From NCBI RefSeq assembly GCF_017948485.1, contig NZ_JAFFSX010000023.1:1-64000 (forward strand): 64,000 nt of DNA. Reading direction: 5' to 3'. Shown one piece after another: positions 43,196-52,828 of the stretch. The notes under the pieces are model-generated. The model was not told where the DNA came from and made no database searches. It worked only from the letters and a program-made list of their open reading frames with translations. The number at the start of each line of letters is the position of its first letter. Position 1 is the first letter of the stretch. The stretch comes from Streptomyces sp. GESEQ-35. Its GTDB lineage: Bacteria > Actinomycetota > Actinomycetes > Streptomycetales > Streptomycetaceae. A program made the position numbers and the translations under genes.

Positions 43196-44974
43196 TCAGG
43201 CCTTCGGCGGCACGGCCGGTATCCCCAGGAACGGCAGCTTCAGCGCGCCGAACGCGTCCGCCGGGACGACCGGCGACTTCGGCTCGACCGGCTTCAGACG
43301 CTCGTACGGCACACCCTGCGCGGGACGCGGGTCCGCCTCGCCCTCGTTGGGCCAGTACGACATCGCCCGCTCGGCCTGGGCGGTGATGGTGAGGGAGGGG
43401 TTCACGCCGAGGTTGGCGGAGACCGCGGCGCCGTCGACGACGGAGATGCCGGGGTGGCCGTAGAGGCGGTGGTACGGGTCGATCACGCCGGTCTCGGGTG
43501 AGTCGCCGATCGGGCAGCCGCCGAGGAAATGGGCGGTGAGCGGGGTGCCCATCAGTTCGCCGACGTTGGAGCCCGCGAAGCCGTTGATCGACTCCGCGAT
43601 CGCCGACGCGCCCTCCGAAGCCGCCCTGATCTGCTTGGGGTTGGGGGCACCATGACCCTGGCGGGCGGTCAGCAGGCCTTTGCCCACGCCGTCCGGTTTG
43701 AGATACGTCGTCAGGGAGTTGTCCAGCGACTGCATCACCAGGCCGATGATGGTCTTCTCCGACCAGCGCCGGTTGGAGAGGGAGCGGAGCACCAGCAGCG
43801 GGTGGCGCGCGGCGTTCTTCAGCCAGGCCGCGACGCGCGAGCTGCCCTCGGCGTACGGGACCTGGAGGATCGACAGGCCGCCCATGGAGTTGGAGCCCTT
43901 GCCGTAACGGACCGGCTCGATATGGGTGTTCGCGTCCGGGTGGATCGAGGACGTGATGGCGACACCGCGTGTGAAGTCGACCTTCCGCTCGCCGGTGACC
44001 TTGCGGTAGCGCCGGTTGTCGGTCTGCGCGCCGACCAGGGCCTCGGAGTTGGTCCGGGTCAGTTCACCCAACCGCCGTGACAGGTACGGGAGTTGGCCGG
44101 TCGTCTTCATGCGGTGCAGCAGCGTCTGGGTGCCGTAGGTGCCGGCGGCGAGGACGACTCGGCGGGCCTTGAAGGTGCGGCCCTCGTCCTTCTTCTTGTT
44201 GTCCGTGGACAACGTGGCCACCGCGTACCCGCCCTGCGAGTCGTCCGTGACCGAGACGACCGTCGTCATGGGGTGCACGACCGCGCCCGCCTTCTCGGCG
44301 AGGTAGAGGTAGTTCTCGTTCAGGGTGTTCTTCGCCCCGTGACGGCAACCCGTCATGCACTCCCCGCACTCGGTGCACGCCTTGCGCACCGGGCCCGTGC
44401 CACCGAAGTACGGGTCCCCGGTCTGCTCGCCGGGCGCCGCCTTCGTGCTCCCGTCGGCGTCCTTGCCGTCCCCGAAGAACACGCCGACCGGCGCCATGTG
44501 GAAGGAGTCCCCCACGCCCATGTGCTCGGCGGCCGCCTTCAGGTGCACGTCCGACGGGGTCATGGTCGGGTTGAGCCGTACGCCGAGCATGCGCTGGGCC
44601 TGGTCGTAGTACGGCTTCAACTCCTCCTGCCAGTCGGTGATGTCACGCCACTGGGGGTCCTCGAAGAACGGCTTCGGCGGTACGTAGAGGGTGTTGGCGT
44701 AGTTGAGCGAGCCGCCGCCCACGCCTGCGCCGGCGAGGACCATGACGTTGCCCAGCAGGTGGATGCGCTGGATGCCGTACATGCCGAGTTTCGGGGCCCA
44801 GAGGTAGTTCTTCAGGTCCCAGGAGTTCTTGGGGAGGGTGTCGCGGGTGAAGCGGCGGCCGGCTTCCAGGACGCCGACGTTGTAGCCCTTCTCGGTGAGG
44901 CGGAGGGCGGTGACGGAACCGCCGAAGCCGGAACCGACGACGATGACGTCGTAGTCGTACGCGTCCTGGTGCAC
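43196..44974 (-). CDS. GMC family FAD-dependent oxidoreductase with a Cys cluster
   Basis: 592 aa, ATG at 44974. The FAD-binding GSGFGGSVTA motif starts at residue 14, and VLAGAGVGGGSLNYANTLYV is the GMC signature region. A CxxCxxCxxxC cluster (CTECGECMTGC) is followed by RHGAKN, which could bind an iron-sulfur centre. The C-terminal active-site part reads FLGGCPIGDSPETGVIDPYH, then VSANLGVNPSLTITAQAERA. It resembles cholesterol-oxidase/sterol-type dehydrogenases of actinobacteria; substrate unknown. The aldehyde dehydrogenase gene lies 42 bp upstream on the same strand, so alcohol and aldehyde oxidation may be sequential. Confidence 0.88.
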   Translation of the reverse strand: MHQDAYDYDVIVVGSGFGGSVTALRLTEKGYNVGVLEAGRRFTRDTLPKNSWDLKNYLWAPKLGMYGIQRIHLLGNVMVLAGAGVGGGSLNYANTLYVPPKPFFEDPQWRDITDWQEELKPYYDQAQRMLGVRLNPTMTPSDVHLKAAAEHMGVGDSFHMAPVGVFFGDGKDADGSTKAAPGEQTGDPYFGGTGPVRKACTECGECMTGCRHGAKNTLNENYLYLAEKAGAVVHPMTTVVSVTDDSQGGYAVATLSTDNKKKDEGRTFKARRVVLAAGTYGTQTLLHRMKTTGQLPYLSRRLGELTRTNSEALVGAQTDNRRYRKVTGERKVDFTRGVAITSSIHPDANTHIEPVRYGKGSNSMGGLSILQVPYAEGSSRVAAWLKNAARHPLLVLRSLSNRRWSEKTIIGLVMQSLDNSLTTYLKPDGVGKGLLTARQGHGAPNPKQIRAASEGASAIAESINGFAGSNVGELMGTPLTAHFLGGCPIGDSPETGVIDPYHRLYGHPGISVVDGAAVSANLGVNPSLTITAQAERAMSYWPNEGEADPRPAQGVPYERLKPVEPKSPVVPADAFGALKLPFLGIPAVPPKA

Positions 44975-45016
44975 TTGTTCTCCTCATTGAGAACCGGTGG
45001 TGGGAACCGGTGAGTT

Positions 45017-46630
45017 CTAGCGGAAGCGGAACGCCTTCATCAGCCTCAGGCTGCGGCTCATGAACTGCGCGTACCTCTCGTCGTCCATCCCCAACGAAGG
45101 CGCCATCGGCAGCAGCCGCTGCTGGGCCACCGTCTGGGCCTCGGTGTACTTGAGGATGCCCTCGGAGCCGTGGCGGCGGCCGAGGCCGGAGTCCTTCATG
45201 CCGCCCATGGGGGACTGGACGCTGCCGTACGCGGACGCGTAGCCCTCGTTGACGTTGACCGTGCCGGTACGCAGACGGGCGGCGACCGCGCGGCCGCGGC
45301 TGCCGTTCTGCGTCCAGACGGAGGAGTTCAGGCCGTACGGCGTGGAGTTGGCGAGTTCGACGGCCTCGTCCTCGGTCTGGAAGCGGTAGATCGACACGAC
45401 CGGGCCGAAGGTCTCCTCCGTGCAGACCGACATGGGTTCCGTCACGCCGTCGAGGATGGTCGGCTCGAAGAAGTACGGGCCGATGTCCGGGCGGGCCACT
45501 CCGCCCGCGACGACCTTCGCGCCCTTCTCGACGGCCTCGTCGACGTGCCTCGTCACGGTCTCCAGCTGGCGCTCGCCGACCAGCGACCCCATGTCGGCGC
45601 CGTACGCGAGGGACCTGCCGAGCCGCATCGCCTTCGTGCGGGCGGCGAAGCGCGCCACGAAGGCGTCGGCGATCGACTCATGGACGTACAACCGCTCGAT
45701 GGAGATGCAGAGTTGACCGGCCGAGGAGAAGCACGCGCGCACCGCGCCCGCCGCCGCCTTGTCGATGTCGGCGTCGTCGAGGACCAGCATGGCGTTCTTG
45801 CCGCCGAGTTCGAGGGAGACGCCGACCAGCCGGGCGGCGGCGCCCTGGGCGACCTCGCGGCCGGTGCGGGTGGAGCCGGTGAACGAGACGTAGTCGGCGT
45901 GCTTGACGATCTCGGGGCCGACGACGGGACCCTCGCCGAGGACGACCTGGAAGACATCGGCGGGCAGTCCGGCCTCGATCAGCAGGTCCCGGGCCCACAG
46001 CGCCGTGAGGCACGTCTCCGTGTCCGGCTTCATGACGACCGCGTTGCCCGCGACGAAGGCGGGCAGCGCGTCGCCGACCGACAGCTCCAGGGGGTAGTTC
46101 CAGGGGGCGATCTGGCCCACGACGCCTCGCGGATGGCGTAGTTCGGTGACGCGGGTGAGCACGGGGATGGCGCCGGTGTGCCCCTTGGGCCTCAGATACG
46201 CGGGAGCCCTACGGCCGTAATGGCGGGCCGCGACCGCGACGGCCTGCACCTCCTCGTGGGCGTGCAGACGCGCCTTGCCGGTCTCCAGCTGGATGAGGTC
46301 GAGGACCTCGGCCTGGCGTTCCAGCACCAGGTCGTGGAAGCGGAGCAGGGCGGCGGCACGCTGCCGTACCGGAACCTGGGCCCAGACGGACTGGGCGTTG
46401 CGGGCCGCCTCGAAGGCCTGCCGCACATCCTCTGGCGTGGACTCGGGCAGGTCGGCCAGCTTCTCGCCGGTGAACGGCGTGTGGCTGGCGGTCCGGCCGG
46501 ATCCGGCCACGCCCTTGGTGAGCTGTGCGATCAGCTCGGGGGTGACCACGTCGGCGGCGGTACGGGCGCCCGCGGGAGCGGGGGCGAGCGGGTTGGTGCC
46601 GGTCTTTTCCGGGGCCTGCGAGTCCGTCAT
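45017..46630 (-). CDS. Succinic semialdehyde dehydrogenase-type aldehyde dehydrogenase
   Basis: 537 aa, ATG at 46630. NAD(P)+-dependent aldehyde dehydrogenase: PWNYPLELSVGDALPAFVAG, the cofactor segment FTGSTRTGREVAQ, general base Glu in LELGGKNAML and nucleophile Cys in SAGQLCISIERLYV. It matches the actinobacterial succinate-semialdehyde dehydrogenase (NADP+) group (GabD2-like), length slightly long because of an N-terminal Ala/Pro-rich extension. It is probably in one operon with the GMC oxidoreductase. Confidence 0.9.
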   Translation of the reverse strand: MTDSQAPEKTGTNPLAPAPAGARTAADVVTPELIAQLTKGVAGSGRTASHTPFTGEKLADLPESTPEDVRQAFEAARNAQSVWAQVPVRQRAAALLRFHDLVLERQAEVLDLIQLETGKARLHAHEEVQAVAVAARHYGRRAPAYLRPKGHTGAIPVLTRVTELRHPRGVVGQIAPWNYPLELSVGDALPAFVAGNAVVMKPDTETCLTALWARDLLIEAGLPADVFQVVLGEGPVVGPEIVKHADYVSFTGSTRTGREVAQGAAARLVGVSLELGGKNAMLVLDDADIDKAAAGAVRACFSSAGQLCISIERLYVHESIADAFVARFAARTKAMRLGRSLAYGADMGSLVGERQLETVTRHVDEAVEKGAKVVAGGVARPDIGPYFFEPTILDGVTEPMSVCTEETFGPVVSIYRFQTEDEAVELANSTPYGLNSSVWTQNGSRGRAVAARLRTGTVNVNEGYASAYGSVQSPMGGMKDSGLGRRHGSEGILKYTEAQTVAQQRLLPMAPSLGMDDERYAQFMSRSLRLMKAFRFR

Positions 46631-46767
46631 GAGCCGCAGGGTATTCCGGAGCGGAGGCTTTGTGTACCCGGCGGTAATAGGGATTCACCGACTGCTCACA
46701 CGGCGCCAGCGATCACTGGCAACAAATGCGCTGATCAGGGCGTTGGCCTGGGAGGATCAGCGGTCGT

Positions 46768-48489
46768 TCAGTTCGTTCCGATCTCGAGACGGTCACGGGC
46801 GCCCTTGAACGCCGCCGTGCCCTTCTTCTCGTCCGCCGTCCCCTTGGGCATGTCCACGCGCAGCTCGTACATACGGCTGTCGTCGGTGAGGATCATCAGC
46901 TCCATGACCCGCGTGGGGTATTCCTTCAGGTCGTAGGTGGTGTCGGCGAGTACGGCCTCGTGACCGTCGACGGTGGTGCGCGTGTACTGCGTCCGCGCGT
47001 CCCCCTTGTAGCTGTCCCAGCCGGCGTGCGCCTCCTGCGCCTGGCCCATCGGGGAGCGGGGCGCCTTGTCCCACTGGGTGAGGCGGATCTGGACGGTCTC
47101 GCTGTCGTCCGCGTAGATCACGATCCGCGGCTGGTTGCCGGCGTTGCCCTGCCGGGCGTACTCGTCGTAGCCGGTCGGGACGGAGAGGACGGCGCTCATC
47201 TCCTCCTCGGGATACGCGGTCCAGGGCGCGGACGTGGGGCTGGACTGTTCGACGCCGGGGGCCGAGGGGGTGCCTCCGGCCGCCGCTCCGCCATCGTTGT
47301 CGTCGACGAGGGAGGTGCCGAGCCAGATACCGCCGGCGAGGAGGGCACCGAGCAGGGCGGCGGGGAGGGGGTGGCGGAGGAGGGCGGGGCGGCGGGAGTG
47401 GGAGGCGGAGGTGGTCTCGGGGGTGGGGGCGGTCTCAGGGGTGGGGGTGCTGTCGGGGGTGGGCCGTGGCTCCTCCGCGTCGGGCTGCGGCTCCTGCGGA
47501 GCGGGCTCCGGTGTGGCGTCCGGTGCCTTTGCCGGGACCGGTACCGGGGCCTCGCCTCCCAGCCGTACCGTCCCGACGTCGTCGGCGAACTCCTGTAGCT
47601 CGGAGGCGTCCTGAGCCTCCGTCACGGGCGCCTCGCTCGCGTCGGCCGTCGGCCACCGTCCGGCCGCCGCCTCCAGGACCTTGCCGACCTCGTCCGGTTC
47701 CGGCCGCTGCTCGGGCTCCTTCACCAGCATGCGCACGATGAGCGACCCGAGTGGTCCGGCCTGCTTGGGCTCGGGCGGGTCGGTGGAGAGGATCGCAGCG
47801 AGGGTGGACTCCAGGGTCGTACGACGGAAGGGGGACCACCCTTCGACGGCCGCGTACAACAGCACGCCCAGGGACCACAGGTCGGAGGCGGGACCGGCGC
47901 CGCGGCCGGACATGCGCTCGGGGGCGATGAATTCGAGGGAGCCGACGAACTCGCCGCTGAGGGTGAGGGATTCCTCGCCCTGGACATGGGCGATACCGAA
48001 GTCGGTGAGAACGACGCGGCGGTGCGGGCCGAGGAGGACGTTGGCCGGCTTGACGTCACGGTGGACGATCCCGACGGCGTGCGCGGCGCGCAGGGCACCG
48101 AGGACGGCGAGGCCGACACGGGCGGACTCGGCCGGTTCCAGCGGTCCGCGTTGCAGCATCTCGTGCAGGGACTCCCCGCGGATCAACTCCATGACGATCC
48201 AGGGGAGTCCGTCCTCGACGACGACGTCATGGATGGAGACGGCCGAGGGATGATCGACGCGGGCGGCGGCACGGGCCTCGCGGTAGAGCCGGTTGGCGGC
48301 GCGCTGATGGCCCACGTCCTCCGGGTCGCCCGGCAACCGCGGCTGCTTGACGGCGACTTCCCGCTCCACGAGCTCGTCGAGCGCCCGCCAGACGGTGCCC
48401 ATCCCGCCGGAGCCGATGCGCTCGACCAGCCGGTAGCGCCCACCGACCAGCCGGCCCCTGGGACCTGCCCCGCCCCCGTCGTTGCTCAT
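46768..48489 (-). CDS. Membrane Ser/Thr protein kinase (kinase 1)
   Basis: 573 aa, ATG at 48489. The kinase domain covers about 18-275: GSGGMGTVW glycine loop, VAVKQPR Lys, HRDVKPANVLL catalytic loop, DFG and an APE motif (IAPERMSG). A Pro/Thr/Glu-rich linker and a membrane helix (about 372-392) follow; the outer 170-residue domain (VLSVPTGYDEYARQGNAGN) resembles those of the other kinases in this cluster. It is a Hanks-type PknB-like sensor, but lacks PASTA repeats. The island at 48.7-56.9 kb separates it from its four sister kinases. Confidence 0.92.
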   Translation of the reverse strand: MSNDGGGAGPRGRLVGGRYRLVERIGSGGMGTVWRALDELVEREVAVKQPRLPGDPEDVGHQRAANRLYREARAAARVDHPSAVSIHDVVVEDGLPWIVMELIRGESLHEMLQRGPLEPAESARVGLAVLGALRAAHAVGIVHRDVKPANVLLGPHRRVVLTDFGIAHVQGEESLTLSGEFVGSLEFIAPERMSGRGAGPASDLWSLGVLLYAAVEGWSPFRRTTLESTLAAILSTDPPEPKQAGPLGSLIVRMLVKEPEQRPEPDEVGKVLEAAAGRWPTADASEAPVTEAQDASELQEFADDVGTVRLGGEAPVPVPAKAPDATPEPAPQEPQPDAEEPRPTPDSTPTPETAPTPETTSASHSRRPALLRHPLPAALLGALLAGGIWLGTSLVDDNDGGAAAGGTPSAPGVEQSSPTSAPWTAYPEEEMSAVLSVPTGYDEYARQGNAGNQPRIVIYADDSETVQIRLTQWDKAPRSPMGQAQEAHAGWDSYKGDARTQYTRTTVDGHEAVLADTTYDLKEYPTRVMELMILTDDSRMYELRVDMPKGTADEKKGTAAFKGARDRLEIGTN

Positions 48490-48711
48490 GTCCCATGACT
48501 ACCGTGCGGGAAGGCTCTTTGTCGACGCGATGCCGACGTGATGCCTTGTGATCAGGCCGCCCAGATGTGGAGGGAGAAACCGAGGTGGTCGTCGATGCGG
48601 TGCTGTCCGTCCCACAGCACCGACTGCGCACGCAAACCATCGCCGGCTTCAGCGTCGATGAGCTGACTGATCAGCGGCAGCGGCCCGCCGGCCTCGACAA
48701 TCACGTCCCCC

Positions 48712-50931
48712 ATGGATATCGATCACACGTACGGAAATGATCCAACCAGGGAATCGGTACTTACAGACCGCTGGGGGCCACGAGTGCGGAGACACGAGTC
48801 CGGGTCGAGCAACGAGGTGAGCGGCACGGTGCACGGCGCGACCATCCAGGCAGGTGTGGTCTACGGCGGTATCCGCATCGACTCCGACGTGGACTCCGTC
48901 AGACAGACACCCTGGCAGTTTCCGCCCTCCGTACGTATGGTCAACCGATCGCTGGAGCTGTCGGCGCTGGAGCGGCATCGGTCCCGTGCCACCCGGGAGG
49001 AGCGGCCGACACTCGCCTCGGTCAGCGGTCTGGGCGGCGTCGGGAAGACCACCCTCGTCCTGAGGTGGCTGCACACACTACGCCCCCATTTTCCGGGCGG
49101 CCAACTGTACGCGGATCTCGGCGCGCAGTCCCCCGACGGCCCGGCACATCCGGAAGAGGTGCTCGGGCGCTTCCTGCGGGCTCTGGGGGTCTCCGCACAG
49201 CAGGTTCCGGCGACACTCGCCGAACGGACGGCGCTGTACCGGTCCTTGACCGCCGACCGGCGTCTGGTGGTACTCCTCGACGACGCCGCGACCGCGGCCC
49301 AGGTGCGACCCTTGCTGCCCGCAGGCGGAAACGTGACGGCGGTGACCAGCCGCAGCCGGCTGCCCGGACTTACTGTCGACGGCAGCTTCCCCGTCCAGGT
49401 GGAGCCACTCGCACCCGAAGCCGGCGTGGAGCTGCTCGCGGACACCCTGGCCGACGGCCGCGTGGCCGCGCAGCCCGATGCCGCACGCAGGCTGGTCGAG
49501 CTGTGTGCCGGGCTGCCGCTGGCCGTCCGGGTCGCCGGTGCCCGGCTCGCTGCGCGGCCGGAACGCCGTATCACCACGATGGTGCGCGCCCTCGCCGAGG
49601 AGCGGGACCGGCTAGATGCGCTGGCGATCGAGGGAGACCACGATGTGCGAGCGGCCCTGGACCTGTCGTACCAGGCGCTCCCACCTGTGGCTGCCCGGCT
49701 CTACCGGCTGTTGGGCCTGCACCCTGGTCCGGAGTTCAGCAGCTCGGTGGCGGCGGCGCTCTGCGCTGAGGGGGCCGAAGGGGACGCGGTGGCGTCACTG
49801 GAGACACTGCATGACGCGAGCTTGCTCCTGGACGCCGGAGACGAACGACACCGCTTTCACGATCTCGTACGTCTGCATGCCACCACGAAGGCGCAGGAGG
49901 ACGAACCACCGCAGGAGCGCGCGAAGGCCCGGCGCCGCATCGCCGACCACTACCTGGCGAGCACCACGCGGGCCGAGGAGATCATCGACCCTCAGCACCG
50001 CACCATGACCAGGGACTACGGCGCCGGCCCGGTGGTCACCGCGGATGTCGGCCGAGACCCCCAAACGGCTCTGGACTGGCTGGAACGCGAGCTGCCCGCT
50101 GTGATGGCCGTGATCCGCCAGGCTCGCACCGCAGGATTCCCGACCATCGCCTGGCAGCTGGCCGATGCACTGTGGCCCCTCTTTCTGCGGCGCAAGTTCT
50201 ACGACGATTGGCATGCCGCACATGAGGAAGGACTCACGGCAGCGCAGGATCTGGGCGACACGGCAGCCGAGTGCCGGATGCTCACCTCCGGCGGGGTGGG
50301 GCAGCTCGGCTCGGGGAACCATGACCGGGCCCTGGAGATGTTCGAACGCGCGGCGCGGCACTTACTGGACGCCGGAGACCAGCTCGGACATGCCCGCACG
50401 CTCAACTATCGGGGTCTCGCCCTGCAACGGCTCGGACGGCTCGCGGAAGCCACCGACCAGTTCCGGCGCGCTGCTGCGGAGCTGCCGGAGCACGGCGACC
50501 GGCGAGCCGGGGCACTGGCCCGGCTGAACCTCGCCGATACCGCTCTCACCACCGGGCACGACGAATCGGCTCTCCAGCACGCCAGTGCCGCTTGCACCAC
50601 GCTTCGCGAGGAGGGCGACACGTACAACGCCGCACGCGCGACCCTGCTCCTGGGCCGCGCGTCTCTGGCTCTCGGCCGGCTCGATCAGGCCGACGAACAC
50701 CTGTCGTCGGCCCTGGCGATCCTGCGTGACATGACGGCGCGCTACGAGATGGCCCACGCCGTCAGCGGCCTGGCCGAGGTCGCCGAGCGGCGCGGCGACG
50801 CACACACCGCCCGCGACCACTACCGAGCGGCACTGGACCTCTACGCCTCCGTGGGCCGGTCCCGATCCGAGGAAGCGGAATCCGCGCGCCGTCGGCTCGG
50901 GCAGATGGAGGGCGGCAGATCGGAGGCCTGA
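48712..50931 (+). CDS. NLR-like protein: amyloid-like motif, NB-ARC and TPR repeats
   Basis: 739 aa from ATG 48712; a GTG at 48784 with GGGGG six bases upstream is an alternative start. Residues about 34-56 (NEVSGTVHGATIQAGVVYGG) resemble NLR-associated amyloid signalling motifs (BASS) of bacteria. NB-ARC: P-loop GLGGVGKTT at 106-114, Walker B RLVVLLDDA, and CAGLPLAVRVAGARLA as the GxP region. C-terminal TPR-like helices cover about 430-735. STAND ATPases of this type act as sensors or immune switches. It faces the small gene whose 3' end it overlaps by 91 bp. Confidence 0.85.
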   Translation: MDIDHTYGNDPTRESVLTDRWGPRVRRHESGSSNEVSGTVHGATIQAGVVYGGIRIDSDVDSVRQTPWQFPPSVRMVNRSLELSALERHRSRATREERPTLASVSGLGGVGKTTLVLRWLHTLRPHFPGGQLYADLGAQSPDGPAHPEEVLGRFLRALGVSAQQVPATLAERTALYRSLTADRRLVVLLDDAATAAQVRPLLPAGGNVTAVTSRSRLPGLTVDGSFPVQVEPLAPEAGVELLADTLADGRVAAQPDAARRLVELCAGLPLAVRVAGARLAARPERRITTMVRALAEERDRLDALAIEGDHDVRAALDLSYQALPPVAARLYRLLGLHPGPEFSSSVAAALCAEGAEGDAVASLETLHDASLLLDAGDERHRFHDLVRLHATTKAQEDEPPQERAKARRRIADHYLASTTRAEEIIDPQHRTMTRDYGAGPVVTADVGRDPQTALDWLERELPAVMAVIRQARTAGFPTIAWQLADALWPLFLRRKFYDDWHAAHEEGLTAAQDLGDTAAECRMLTSGGVGQLGSGNHDRALEMFERAARHLLDAGDQLGHARTLNYRGLALQRLGRLAEATDQFRRAAAELPEHGDRRAGALARLNLADTALTTGHDESALQHASAACTTLREEGDTYNAARATLLLGRASLALGRLDQADEHLSSALAILRDMTARYEMAHAVSGLAEVAERRGDAHTARDHYRAALDLYASVGRSRSEEAESARRRLGQMEGGRSEA

Positions 50932-51371
50932 ATCTGCAGGACATACGGCAACGCCAAGCCGAACTCCTCGATGGGCAGCCCTGCCACCAGCCAGGTATGG
51001 GCGAGCGATGCAAGGGCCGCCCACACCTCCTCGGGCCGTCCCGTGTCTGCGGCGCTCTGTGATTCGAGTTCGACTACCGCCCCGTCCGGACTGAACCGGA
51101 GCCAGCAGCGGGAGCCATGGTGCACGGCCACCACTAGCGCCCCCGGATGGACAACCGCTGTCTCGGCTGCCCTCCGCGCTCCCGTGCCGTGCTCGATCAG
51201 CACGTCGGCGAGCCAAGGCGGGCGCGCCCGCGCGGGAAGCCTCACTCGGACATGCTCGTCCACAGTCACCGTCCCGGAGGCCGGGGCCAGCAGTACGCTA
51301 CGGACTCGGTGTGCCGGGTCGCGCGGCTCCGTGCTCCAGAAAGAGGACATCACGGCTACGAGCGTCGTCAC
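50841..51371 (-). CDS. Small partner protein of the GT-B-like gene
   Basis: 176 aa from GTG 51371, whose GTGA overlaps the stop of the upstream gene; that coupling is the main support. It begins MTTLVAVMSSFWST and has one beta-rich domain (RVRSVLLAPASGTVTVDEHV, GSRCWLRFSPDGAVVELESQ). No membrane helix or known domain. The last 30 codons overlap the end of the NLR gene on the other strand, so the stop or the NLR tail may be wrongly placed. Function unknown. Confidence 0.62.
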   Translation of the reverse strand: MTTLVAVMSSFWSTEPRDPAHRVRSVLLAPASGTVTVDEHVRVRLPARARPPWLADVLIEHGTGARRAAETAVVHPGALVVAVHHGSRCWLRFSPDGAVVELESQSAADTGRPEEVWAALASLAHTWLVAGLPIEEFGLALPYVLQIQASDLPPSICPSRRRADSASSDRDRPTEA

Positions 51372-52645
51372 AGCGCACCCACGCTGCCGAGTTCGCCGTA
51401 ACGCACCGTGATCGGGAGACGTGCCGGGTCCGTCGTCGTGCGGATGGCAGGGGCCCGCAGCCGGAGCTTGCGGTAGAGCAGCGCGCGCATCTTGCGGGAA
51501 AACTGGCCGGGTTCCGAGGAAATGCGGGATGCCACCCGCTCGTATCGATGCGCACGGCAGGTCGCCGAACTCCGCCTGAGCTGCGGGCGTAGCGGCCGGT
51601 CTCCGTGCAGGCGCGGTGCGAAGGACATGAGTTCGGCGAGCGGCGAGCCCGGATCCACGTCCGCGTCAGGCCGGCCCGCCATGAGGACCGGCACGCCGGT
51701 CATCGCGCCGTAGAGGGTGACCGAGCCATGGTCGCCCACGATGTAGTCGGCGGCGACTACCGCTCCGGTCCAGTCTCCGTACGGACTGACAAGGGCCAGG
51801 CCCGAGCGCCCCAGCCCGGCGAGCCAGGCCCGGACCTGCCAGGCGCCGTGCGCGTTCCAGACATGCGGATGCAGGAGTGCGGCGATGCGGAACTCGTCCT
51901 GGGGCAGTTCGCCGACCAGCCGCTCCAGGATTCCCCAGCCCTGCCCCAGGAGCGAGTCGGGTCCCCAGGTGGAACAGACGAGGACCAGCCGTTGTCCGCC
52001 TCTGGCGCCCAGGGCGTCCCGATACAGCGCCCGAAAGGGAATGCTGGCAGCGATGCGGTCGAAGCACGGGTCGCCCACCACCTCGGCCACCGGCAGGGCC
52101 TCGGGACATTCATGGCCGAGCCTGGTCACCTCCTCGTGATGGGCCAGCACGATCACCTCGGGCACCACCGCGCCGTCTCGCACCAGCCGCTGCCTGCTGA
52201 GGCCGTACACACCGCGCTGCCCCACCAGCCGGCCGGGCCGCCCGGACGGGGTGAGCTTGTTGTGGCCGGCCCCGTGCGGGAGCACGATCACTGGGGCATG
52301 CAGTTCGTGAAGGCTGCCGTGGCTCGCGGCCAGGGCAAGGTCGAAGTGTGTCTGCACCACCTGGCTCCAAGGCATCACCAGACCTCCCAGCTGGTCCAGG
52401 AACTCGGCCACACCATTGCCGAACACATCGGGTGCCTGAGTGAAGAAGGTCTGCACCCTGATGTCCCCTTCCAGCAGACGTATCGTGTCGAGCAGCCGCT
52501 GCCCGGCGATCACGGTGTGCACCACGACCAGGACCCGCCTGCGAGTGCGGCGTGTGGCCCAGCGCTCGACGTCCGGCCGTACCGGCACATGTCGCCAATG
52601 CGGCTCGGGCACTGTCACGTTCATCGTCGTCCCCCGGTTCTCCAT
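51368..52645 (-). CDS. GT-B-fold, CDP-glycerol glycerophosphotransferase-like protein
   Basis: 425 aa from ATG 52645 (MENRGTTMNV); an ATG at 52624 with GGGGGA upstream is possible. RVLVVVHTVIAGQRLLDTI opens the N-domain, PVIVLPHGAGHNK corresponds to the HG motif, and YIVGDHGSVTLYGAMTGVPV to the DxSS/E region of TagF-like transferases. Related Streptomyces genes are often mislabelled translation initiation factor 2. It may glycosylate or modify a surface or intracellular target. Its 3' end couples to the 176-aa partner. Divergent from the SARP gene. Confidence 0.75.
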   Translation of the reverse strand: MENRGTTMNVTVPEPHWRHVPVRPDVERWATRRTRRRVLVVVHTVIAGQRLLDTIRLLEGDIRVQTFFTQAPDVFGNGVAEFLDQLGGLVMPWSQVVQTHFDLALAASHGSLHELHAPVIVLPHGAGHNKLTPSGRPGRLVGQRGVYGLSRQRLVRDGAVVPEVIVLAHHEEVTRLGHECPEALPVAEVVGDPCFDRIAASIPFRALYRDALGARGGQRLVLVCSTWGPDSLLGQGWGILERLVGELPQDEFRIAALLHPHVWNAHGAWQVRAWLAGLGRSGLALVSPYGDWTGAVVAADYIVGDHGSVTLYGAMTGVPVLMAGRPDADVDPGSPLAELMSFAPRLHGDRPLRPQLRRSSATCRAHRYERVASRISSEPGQFSRKMRALLYRKLRLRAPAIRTTTDPARLPITVRYGELGSVGAL

Positions 52646-52828
52646 CAATGCCTTCTCGGCCTCAGTCCTGCGCGGCCGTTGACGATGGCGTGCCCCGGGG
52701 GCTGGATGTCGGGCTTGCAGGAATCCTGCACTCCTGCGAAACCACCGCCCCTGTGCGCCCATCACGCTCCAGTGCGCCCCTGTCTCCACCCCGGGACCCC
52801 ATAGAACAGTGAATTGAGTTCCGCACAC

